From contig OZ004591.1 in the NCBI GenBank assembly GCA_963924555.1, positions 5,766,001 through 5,830,000 on the forward strand: a stretch of DNA of 64,000 nt, in the 5' to 3' direction. This DNA comes from Crambe crambe (lineage: Eukaryota; Porifera; Demospongiae; Poecilosclerida; Crambeidae). Of the stretch, positions 33,001 through 45,200 are shown piece by piece. The translations under genes were made by a program, and so were the position numbers. The notes beneath the pieces are model-generated. The model worked only from the letters and a program-made list of their open reading frames with translations, ran no database searches and had not been told where the DNA came from. Every line of letters starts with the position of its first letter. The first letter of the stretch is position 1.

Positions 33001-36000
33001 TGAATAGCATAACTGATTCTCATATTACATTGCTCTTACAATTATTGCCTTGATGGACATTTCAAACCTCATGATTATGAATGTCAAGCATTGATACTGA
33101 ACATACTATTTTACGAGACTCCTCTAGCTCTCTTCAACACTTCAGTTAATCATCATTAGCTTTCGGAAATACTTCCTTTATGTTATATTCAGCTACACAA
33201 TAACAATTTAATTTCAGATTTTGAGATTTTGGCTGCACTACAAATCATAAAGACTTCAGACAAGATTTTGCATGCAGATGTGTTGTTTTTCAAACAAATA
33301 GAACATAAAGTCTGTATTGCCATACTTGCTTCATATGCAAACCTTATCCCAAAGATTTTCGTGAATTTTTTGTATTGATCACCTAGAGTATTCTGGTTGA
33401 AACGTTGGTAGGGTATACCTATTTTAGCATGTATTATTTTTATATTAACTTAGCTAGGTACTCTATGCCTGAAGTTTCTATCCTTTTCACCACCACCCTT
33501 CAATTAATTTACCATCCTTTCATAATACTTCTTATTAACCAAAGCACTTCTTTTCCTTTTTGCGTTTTCAGGGTCCAGGCCCTTCAGATACTCACTGAAT
33601 GCGTCCATGATTATGCAGCTGCAGGAGTGATGCACAACGTGCAACATACGCGCGCTAGTTGAGAACATGCGCTTTACAACCGGGCAAGTAGGCATGGTCC
33701 GGTTACATAACGGGCCATCCTGTTACGTAACGGGGCAGAAGTTCAGTATCCGGAACATATACGCAACAATCCACGAGGATATTCCACGTGTCAATAGTTC
33801 AATGCAGGTGATGCCTAACCAACTGCTCCAAAATTTACATTCTGTTGAAACTGTTGCCATGTATTGTAATTGTGATACAGCACTGCTAACTGTGCGTTGT
33901 ATCTGCCCCAAGTGTCAGTAGCAGTGCATTGTATCTGCCTGAGCATACGATTATGTCAGTGACGGTCACTGACATAATCGTATATGGGATATAAGCTTAA
34001 TGTAACCGCTCTAGACATAATTATTAGGAGTGAAATTATGTGGTTACAATGATACCAGAAAATCATTTGCCCCAAATAAGCATGCTGGTTTACTATGTAG
34101 ACATGCAGTGTGTGAATATTATTTACCTATTGCATCCAATGCTCTTTCTATGTAATAACACGTGTTCTAAAAGAAGTGATCCACCCACTACGACACCAGG
34201 GAAGTCTGTGTGCCATATTTGGCAACCCTGCCAGAGTCTCTTAACCACTAGGACAGAAACTTGGGCAGAACTTGAATATCCACCCCACTACAGCCCCAGG
34301 GAAGTCTGTGTGCCATACTATAGCACAGCTCCTGCAGGATAGATGTCAAAAATATTGATGCCCAAAAGGACCACATATGCTCAATGACTATATGCACTGT
34401 CCCATATCGAAACACAGAGATTATGTATTCAGATTGAGTATTCAGATTGTGAATGTACTTGAGATTGTTCCTGAATAGATTTATCAATAGATTGTAGTCA
34501 ATTTGTGCTTTACATTTGGACAACCAACTTCCAATTCACTGTAGTGCAGATGCAGAACAGTTATCATGCATAAGGCAGAGATAGGCAGCAGCTCTGAAAT
34601 AGCTAGTGGCTAAGAACAATAGGGCTATGAAAACATTTTATTGTTTCCAAGCCACAAATACTTCAAGGCCAGTACTTTGAAAGGAAGCTATGTAATTTTT
34701 GGTTTCTGAATTTCAATCCACTGTACCATGCAGGGTCCACACGATAATAACCCTTTGATGTGTGAGGCATGAAGTAACCCACTTGTTACAGTGGATTGCA
34801 GTGATCTTGCAACATGAAATTCAGAACACCAAACCAAAATTTGCATAACTTTCTTTCAAAAGGACTTAATTGTGGCTTTAGAGTGGGCTACTTAGAAGGA
34901 AGCTATGTAAATTTTGGTTTACTGTTCTGAATTTCAAGATCGCTGTAGGCCTGCAAGTGGTCAGGTATCTAAGTGTCCACTTGAGACCTGTGGTTCCAAC
35001 TTAGAGAGACCTGTGGTTGTCATAAGAGTTAGACTATCTATTGTCTATAGATCACTACAGTTACTCAGTGTACAATAGACACCTCTGGCCTCAGCCTCAC
35101 TCACTATCCTAATGTATAGTGCATTGTGGGGCGAGCCTGAGCTGAATGTGATGCATGCTCCCTTTTAGCAAGAGTGAAACAGTGAAAATGGCCTCTCTTT
35201 CTGAAGACAATCTCTGGTCTGTATTCTCTGAGCCTGGCCTGAGACTCTTTCCTCAGTTGTCTGTGACATCAACTGCTGACTTGCACTCTCCCTCAAGCGT
35301 TGTCTTTTCTGTAGCTGTGATTTGAGCAGGATGTCCTGCCTTTTATCTCCTACTTTCTTCTTTCAGCAATGGAAACATGCTGTATTTCCCTTCTACATCT
35401 GAGTTTGTCAGCACTGCCCGTATAGTATAAACACTGTGCAGGGCATAGACAACTGAGTATGCATTCTGATAAAGAAGAAATGTCTCTCTCACTCTTTAAG
35501 CCTCCTACTCCACTTTAATAATTATTAACATTCCTAAAAAAGCACTGAAGGGCTTATCAGGGGTTTCCCCCCACTACTACTCATTGCTATGATTTAATTA
35601 GTGGTAGCTATGAGCTCCACTATTAGGCTGTTGGATATTTGGTCAGCCAGTGGCTGGACACTATACCTGTGTTGAATTCTGTGTCAGTGTCCAACTGGAA
35701 CTCCCAGCCATGTTGGCCATGTTGGGGGTGGAATAGCCTCGCGCCAGGCTCTCAGGAAGGGGGAGGGGGAAGGAAAAGAGAGCCTGGTTGCAACTGTCTG
35801 CACATGCGCTGATTTTTCCGCGATTTTGCGGAATCCGGATACTTGCCTGTATATGTTCGCAACACTAAACGTCATAGGTCAAAGTATATTGTCTACTACT
35901 ACTAGTATTCTGCTCAGTTGTCCTTTTCGCCCTCGAAACAAGGATTGTCACCCACTGCTTCTTCATTGCAGTAGTGTTACCCAAAATGAGGACACTTCTA

Positions 36001-36679
36001 TTGCTCTTCACTACAAACGACAAACCCTCGTGGTTGAAACCATGTTTAAATGACGTTTTATGACTAACATAGCACGCGCGTGGTGATTCACGGCTTAAAA
36101 AATCAGCGCATGCGCAGACAGTGGCAACCAGGCTCTCTTTTCCTTCCCCCTCCCCCTTCCTGAGAGCCTGGCGCGAGGCTAGGGGTGGAACTGCTGGACA
36201 GCCAAAGACTGCATCAAAGACTGCAACTGTCTGGACCTCCTCATTGGGCAGACTCATGATGTCCATATGTGGAACTACTTGTAGTTGTCAATGAGTGAAG
36301 CACCAAAGCTATAGCAAAAAAGAAAGAAAGAAATAGTCCTGATTAGTTAAGGTATAGTTCTTCTAGGCCTACCCCACACAACATAGTGTGGTATATGTAT
36401 ATTATCTATAATTATCTTTAAATCTTTGTTCCTGCTGGCAAAGCTAAATAAGACAACCCAGACAGATGTGTGTGGCATATTGAAACTGATAGGTCACCTC
36501 AAAAAGAAAATAACTAAAATCAATCGTGGCATGTACATGAGCTCACAGTGTTACTCAAAAACAATGTTGCCGTACTCACTGCTACCGTTACTCTGTACTC
36601 ACTGTTGCAGTTACTCACTGTAATTACTGTACTCAGCTACCGTTACTCTCACAGTTACTGTACTCAATGTGACAATGCA

Positions 36680-36743
<64 letters not shown>

Positions 36744-39700
36744 TTATAACTCAGCAGCCTCAGGAATTGATGGGAAAGTATCTCTTTTGACAATTCTGGG
36801 AATTCTCAGCTCAGGAGAAACTATTGTCCAGCCAGTGTTGTTGAGCTAGAGGGCCTGAGAGTTGAGCTACATGATTATAGCTGCTTATCTTTCTGCACTC
36901 TCTCTAGCAAATAATGTATGCCTGGTCATTTTTCTAAGACATCAAGTATAGTAATGTTTATGAACCTTGTGGTCTGTTTATGTATCTGTAGTGGTCCTGC
37001 CACTGTAAAAACTAAAGTGTTTTACTGTAAAAACTAAAGTGTTTTACTGTAAAAACTAAAGTGTTTTACTGCACACCATTTTGTCCCAATACACACACTG
37101 ATTTGTTTTTGGTGTGTGTATTGGGACAATTTAGTGTGCAGTACACGTGCACTTTCATCTTTACATTGTGATGTAGTAAATGACCTCTAGGTGCTGAAAT
37201 ATTAAGTGCTACCCTAATGCTCACATGATCCAGTTTGGGCAGCTGTGTTCCTTGCTTGCTGGGTGTGACAGGTGGGGAAATGGGCGGAGTCTTAGAGGCA
37301 GTGATGGGGTGTGCCGTGCTTGTGCAAGGCTGTTGGCAAGTCACAGAGATTTTTCCAGATTCCAGTGATGTTGCCAAGAGGAATGCCAGAGACTATACAT
37401 TATAATGTTCTTCCGTATCAAGGTGGCTAGACGGTGGGTTGGATCACCTACCAAGACTATCTATAGTACCCATATAGCAGGCCCATACGCAGGATTTTGA
37501 AAAGGGGGGTTACTAGGTTAATACACATGGAAAACCACACCCATTTTAATGACCGCACTCCTTAGAACAAAGAAATCAAATGATAAACTCGCATTTTCCA
37601 TTCTATGCGGACGTTTCTTAAGGAAAAGTTTGCACACTTCATCTATATTTAGTTCTGGATAGTTTACATGAAGGTAGCTAGCTAGGTATAATAGGTATGC
37701 ACATCATGTGCAGCAAAAGTGACATGCATTTGTGTAGACATGGAACTGACTGAGTACAGCTAACAGTTACAGTGAAGTGACATGCATTTGTGTAGACATG
37801 GAACTAACTGAGTGTAATCAAGGGCACATTGAGCTAGCCAAGAAGCAGCATGCAACTAACTTCATCTTTTTGAAAAATATGACTGAATTGTAGTATTTGT
37901 TCTCTTCATTTTTTTTAACTAAAATGCTCAATCATGTAAACTAGTTAGATGGCAGCAGCATGAGACAAAGTCATGTGATTGTCATTACTTTCAAAGGGGG
38001 GTTACCAGTAACCCCCAAAAACCTCCCCTGTGTACGGGCCTGTATAGGGAAGAATCCCCTTCACTTTCTGAAAATTGCATGTCAGTACATTAATATTAAT
38101 TCAGAACGAAGATGACCGAATATGTAAACTTATTTATTTTCAGTTTATGGAAAGTGTTTGAGTGTTCCATTTATTCACTTGATGAGGCACTTGCATGTGA
38201 CATTGGGACCTCCAAATATATATGTAACAGAGATTCAATTTCAATCACATCATAATCATGAAGCACAAAAATGATGTCACAGTTAATTAAGGAAGCAACA
38301 CACTCACTCACACAGTACAATTTATGATATACATTATGTAGCCAATGAAGTAGCAGTTAGCTAATGGGATTATTCACACACACACACACACACATACATT
38401 AGTGCACAACACACACTCACACAGTACAATTTGTGATACAGTGGGTCTGTTAAATTATGTAGCTAATGAAGTCTGGTAAGGCCACTATTAATAGAATGAT
38501 TGTTTCCTGTCCACCGCCCACGTATTAAAAATGTTACCGCATCAAAAAATATTATTACTGCCTAGCGCCTGCCATTGCTCGTGTGCAGTAGAGCGCGCAC
38601 ACTACAAAAACGAAATTGTTATTTTAACAAACCTACTTAGTTAGGTGAGGTTAATCATTTGAAATCTGTCAAAATGACACTATATTTTTGGTGAATACAA
38701 CAAACTGTTTGGTTGTTTCAACGATGATTAGTCTTAATTAACAGTTATGTTTATTGAAATAACAATTCTGTTTTTGCAGTGCACATTTGGCTTCACATGC
38801 AGGCTCTTTTTGGGAAAGCCCGTGGTGAATGAGGGTCGGCCCGCGAGACTAGATGAAGACAGGACCCTTGAGACAAACAACGAAGCAGTAATAGAATAAT
38901 TATAATAACCGCCCGCCCGCAGCACTTGTGGATATCTTCTTGGACAGGAAACTAGGATTCTATAAATAGTGGCCTAATGGGAAAAAATTACATTAGTGCA
39001 CAATGATGTTTATCTTCTCCACGGAATTATCAAAATCAAAAGAATCCATGTATATAGTTGATTAGGTCATACTGCCATATTGTTTTGAAGTATCAGCAAC
39101 CAGTGGTTTATTTTCATCTTGAACTGTGGCGTTATTGGTACATGGCACATCAAGGACTCTTTCAGGTGAACGACTCTGATTTGGATTTTGAATCGAGCAC
39201 TGATTTCTGCTTTGTTGGAGATCCTTGCGAAACAAGAAGATCATATAGACGATAGGAAACAAAAGTATGCTGATGGGAAAAGTGACTGCAAAGGCATACC
39301 AGATGACAGGAATATGGTAACTCTTTTCAACTCCTGCAGTCACTCTCGTGAGGAGTGCAAACACCGTGATAACAATATTGGCCACAAAAGTTATGATCAC
39401 GACAAAGGTCTTCTTAAGCAACAGTTTCGAATCACTGCTAAGACCGTCAAGAGAACAGCAATACAAGACTACAATGCCAATCAACAAAACGAGTCCGATG
39501 ATGCTTCCAGAAATATAGAAGACATAGCCATTCAAAATCTGATTTATCAGACCAGAAGTGCTGATTGTACAAGTCTCATTAATTGCATTAATTGCCCTGA
39601 TCCAGCACCAAGGACCAGCTAGCCCATAATTCTTAGTGAAGAACGGGACAAATGCATAACATAATGAAAGTGAAACAAAATTTGAGAGGACAATTTCTGG

Positions 39701-42229
39701 AATTACTTTACCACACCTGGTCTGCACACGACTGGATCTGTGTATGTCTCTTCTCTTATGGAACGCTTGACATAAACAAAGAGGTGAACTTTTGTTCCCA
39801 CAGTGAAGATAAACACCAAAATCCCAGTCCAATTCCAGATAAAGCCTATCGCAGTACAAACCTTGTCTTGAATTTCCTTATCATACTTGAAGTGGTGTTC
39901 TAAAGAGGCCCCAATAAACATTTCCCTCAGCAGAATAGAAACCATCAGGTATAGAAAGAGTCTTTGGAGAACAGTGTAGTAGGCTTTGTAGCAAAGTATC
40001 AGCACGATGATGACAGCGGAAATCACACAGCATATTATTCCAGTTATACTGAAAATAAGATTGACCGTGTTCAAATCCACTGTTGAGCAGTTAGAGAACT
40101 GGGACCCGGAATACACATACATATCTGCTGACTTAGATCGATCTTTTCGGTGCAGCGAGCGTAATTGTCACAATCGCGCGCGTAGGGTGAATTTTATAAT
40201 GCGCGCGTTTCGTGTATAGTAGCGCCTGTGCGTACATAATGCGCATGCTCCAGTAATTGTCGATCGTACTGTAGCTAGGCTTATCTGCAGCAGCCTGCCA
40301 CTTACATAGCTCACAGCAAAATCTTCTAATTGGAACTGCAAGGAGTTGAAGCACAAAATGAATATCAGCTCAAAAAGCCTATAGGAATACTAGCTTACTC
40401 GCTCACTCACTGTGACCCACATTGCCCTAGTATCTGGACTGATCTTCTTTGTGAATAGCATAACTGATTCTCATATTACACTGCTCTTACAATTATTGCC
40501 TTGATGGACATTTCAAACCTCGTGATTATGAATGTCAAGCATTGATACTGAACATACTATTTTACGAGACTCCTCTAGCTCTCTTCAACACTTCAGTTAA
40601 TCATCATTAGCTTTCAGAAATACTTCCTTTATGTTATATTCAGCTACACAATAACAATTTAATTTCAGATTTTGAGATTTTGGCTGCACTACAAATCATA
40701 AAGACTTCAGACAAGATTTTGCATGCAGATGTGTTGTTTTTCAAACAAATAGAACATAAAGTCTGTATTGCCATACTTGCTTCATATGCAAACCTTATCC
40801 CAAAGATGAATCTTGTGACAATGCAAATCTTCATTTGGGCAATACAATTAATGTGAACATGCATCATGCTAGTTCATACAGCAGTGATGTAGCACCACTA
40901 AATTTCATGATTTTAGTTCATGTTAAAAAAATATCACTATGAGTGGCTCTAACTATTTTGCGATTGGTGATGGCAGATCAGTTATATCAAATAATCTAAG
41001 ACCTGACCATAAGTGATGGTTATAGCAGTGCATTCCAAGATGGAGGGATAATTAAGGCTTGGTGGATCTGTTTCCTTTGAGAGCACAGTTCATTAATAAC
41101 ACAGCCTATCAAAGGAGTGCAATATACGTACACATATTCTGGAGATGTTCCATGTGTCAATAGCTCAATACAGGTGATGCCTAACCAAGCTTATTCACTG
41201 AGTAATATCATCTACTTTGAAGACAATTTAAACATCGACTTGAATTTCAATGTACATACAACAATTGAACTTCCTATACCACCAAACATCATCCTATCTA
41301 CTATTCACTGATGGTACATGGTCATACACAATATGCTTATACTGTTATGTTTGATGCCGTATTCGAGATAGTGAATGAACTTGATAAGTTCACTTCACTT
41401 TCCAATGGGGATCTGCACAAGAATACATCCACTACCATGGAATTACACCTATAATTATTATCGTATTATATACCATAAAAATGTATATGCTCCAATAATG
41501 TTCCTGGGAAAATATTACCAACCATTTCATGCCTATCCAGGAAAGAACGTTTTCTCTATTTCTTCACAAAGGTGAAGAGTTCAGCATTATAACTTGTTCA
41601 AATCATGAGCAAATGGGAGACAGGTATTATTCAATAACTATGGGGGAAATCCCACTGTTTTGACCTGACATGACCTGTAATTATTAATATACTTGTAGTG
41701 TCATCAACTTCATATCCTTGGGAAGGATTTTATTTCCCTAGACAGCAAGTTCTACCTGGTTTTGATAACCTTTGAAGCCATCATGCATAATATTTTTTGA
41801 TAAAAAGAACCAGTTTACATAATTATTATCACAGTACATGTAAGTACTTTTTAAAATACCTATGTAAGCTATGCCCCAAAAACCTCCCCTGTGTACGGGC
41901 CTGTATAGGGAAGAATCCCCTTTCACTTTCTGAAAATTGCATGTCAGTACATTAATATTAATTCAGAACGAAGATGACCGAATATGTAAACTTATTTATT
42001 TTCAGTTTATGGAAAGTGTTTGAGTGTTCCATTTATTCACTTGATGAGGCACTTGCATGTGACATTGGGACCTCCAAATATATATGTAACAGAGATTCAG
42101 TTTCAATCACATCATAATCATGAAGCACAAAAATGATGTCACAGTTAATTAAGGAAGCAACACACTCACACAGTACAATTTATGATATACATTATGTAGC
42201 CAATAAAGTAGCAGTTAGCTAATGGGATT

Positions 42230-42282
<53 letters not shown>

Positions 42283-45200
42283 TTAGTGCACAACACACAC
42301 TCACACAGTACAATTTGTGATACAGTAGGTCTGTTAAATTATGTAGCTAATGAAGTCTGGTAATGGGAAAAAATTACATTAGTGCACAATGATGTGTATC
42401 TTCTCCACGGAATTATCAAAATCAAAAGAATCCATGTATATAGTTGATTAGGTCATACTGCCATATTGTTTTGAAGTATCAGCAACCAGTGGTTTATTTT
42501 CATCTTGAACTGTGGCGTTATTGGTACATGGCACATCAAGGACTCTTTCAGGTGAACGACTCTGATTTGGATTTTGAATCGAGCACTGATTTCTGCTTTG
42601 TTGGAGATCCTTGCGAAACAAGCAGATCATATAGACGATAGGAAACAAAAGTATGCTGATGGGAAAAGTGACTGCAAAGGCATACCAGATGCCAGGAATA
42701 TCGTAACTCTTTTCGACTCCTGCAGTCACTCTCGTGAGGAGTGCAAACACCGTGATAACAATATTGGCCACAAAAGTTATGATCACGACAAAGGTCTTCT
42801 TAAGCAACAGTTTCGAATCACTGCTAAGACCGTCAAGAGAACAGCAATACAAGACTACAATGCCAATCAACAAAACGAGTCCGATGATGCTTCCAGAAAT
42901 ATAGAAGACATAGCCATTCAAAATCTGATTTATCAGACCAGAAGTGCTGATTGTACAAGTCTCATTAATTGCATTAATTGCCCTGATCCAGCACCAAGGA
43001 CCAGCTAGCCCATAATTCTTAGTGAAGAACGGGACAAATGCATAACATAATGAAAGTGAAACAAAATTTGAGAGGACAATTTCTGGAATTACTTTACCAC
43101 ACCTGGTCTGCACACAGACTGGATCTGTGTATGTCTCTTCTCTTATGGAACGCTTGACATAAACAAAGAGGTGAACTTTCGTTCCCACAGTGAAGATAAA
43201 CACCAAAATCCCAGTCCAATTCCAGATAAAGCCTATTGCAGTACAAACCTTGTCTTGAATATCATACTTGAAGTGGTGTTCTAAAGAGGCCCCAATAAAC
43301 ATTTCCCTCAGCAGAATAGAAACCATCAGGTATAGAAAGAGTCTTTGGAGAACAGTGTAGTAGGCTTTGTAGCAAAGTATCAGCACGATGATGACAGCGG
43401 AAATCACACAGCATATTATTCCAGTTATACTGAAAATAAGATTGACCGTGTTCAAATCCACTGTTGAGCAGTTAGAGAACTGGGACCCGGAATACACATA
43501 CATATCTGCTGACTTAGATCGATCTTTTCGGTGCAGCGAGCGTAATTGTCACAATCGCGCGCGTAGGGTGAATTTTATAATGCGCGCGTTTCGTGTATAG
43601 TAGCGCCTGTGCGTACATAATGCGCATGCTCCAGTAATTGTCGATCGTACTGTAGCTAGGCTTATCTGCAGCAGCCTGCCACTTACATAGCTCACAGCAA
43701 AATCTTCTAATTGGAACTGCAAGGAGTTGAAGCACAAAATGAATATCAGCTCAAAAAGCCTATAGGAATACTAGCTTGCTCGCTCGCTCACTGTGACTCA
43801 CATAGTCATTGCCCTAGTATCTGGACTGATCTTCTTTGTGAATAGCATACATTGCTCTTACAATTATTGCCTTGATGGACATTTCAAACCTCATGATTAT
43901 GAATGTCAAGCATTGATACTGAACATACTATTTTACGAGACTCCTCTAGCTCTCTTCAACACTTCAGTTAATCATCATTAGCTTTCGGGAATACTTCCTT
44001 TATGTTATATTCAGCTACACAATAACAATTTAATTTCAGATTTTGAGATTTTGGCTGCACTACAAATCATAAAGACTTCAGACAAGATTTTGCATGCAGA
44101 TGTGTTGTTTTTCAAATAAATAGAACATGAAGTCTGTATTGCCATACTTGCTTCATATGCAAACCTTATCCCAAAGATGAATCTTGTGACAATGCAAATC
44201 TTCATTTGGGCCATGATTAATGTGAACATGCATCATGCTAGTTCATACAGCAGTAGCAGTGATGTAGCACTACTAAATTTTCATGAATTTAGTTCATGTT
44301 AAAAAAAACATCACTATGAGTGGCTCTAACTATTTTGCGATTGGTGATGGCAGATCAGTTATATCAAATAATCTAAGACCTGACCATAAGTGATGGTTAT
44401 AGCAGTGCATTCCAAGGTGGAGGGATAATTAAGGCTTGGTGGATCTGTTTCCTTTGAGAGCACAGTTCATTAACAACACAGCCTATCAAAGGAGTGCTAT
44501 AATACGTACACATATTCTGGAGATGTTCCATGTGTCAATAGCTCAATACAGGTGATGCCTAACCAAGCTTATTCACTGAGTAATATCATCTACTTTGAAG
44601 ACAATTTAAACATCGACTTGAATTTCAATGTACATACCAACAATTGAACTTCCTATACCACCAAACATCATCCTATCTACTATTCACTGATGGTATATGG
44701 TCATACACAATATGCTTATACTGTTATATTTGATGCCGTATTCGAGATAGTGAATGAACTTGATAAGTTCACTTCACTTTCCAATGGGATCTGCACAAGA
44801 ATACATCCACTACCATGGAATTACACTTATAATTATTATCGTATTATATACCATAAAAATGTATATGCTCCAATAATGTTCCTGGGAAAATATTACCAAC
44901 CATTTCATGCCTATCCAGGAAAGAACGTTTTCTCTATTTCTTCACAAAGGTGAAGAGTTCAGCATTATAACTTGTTCAAATCATGAGCAAATGGGAGACA
45001 GGTATTATTCAATAACTATGGGGGAAATCCCACTGTTTTGTTTACATTTGAAACGTTTCTTGATTGTCATCTCCAACATTGAAGTCTATGAGTTAATGGT
45101 ACTACTTTTTAAAATGCAACATGTACTTATATGATCATAGTAGCCAAATATTCCATTAGACTTGCGAACCGTATTTGAGTACAAGTTCTTGCCACTTTAT

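Larger units (their letters stand above)
38013..41662 (-). repeat. Tandem duplication unit 1 (receptor copy 2)
   Basis: This 3650-base stretch is nearly identical by eye to 41874-45040. It covers the receptor gene, its 3' flank with CA repeat, and about 1.5 kb of 5' flank. It differs mainly by a 495-base transposon at 38480-38974, microsatellite length and small indels. Confidence 0.92.

Noticed and set aside
39188..39622. 144-residue plus-strand open frame repeated at 42574-43008
   Set aside because: It is the antisense of the receptor coding region; its duplication only follows the duplicated gene.
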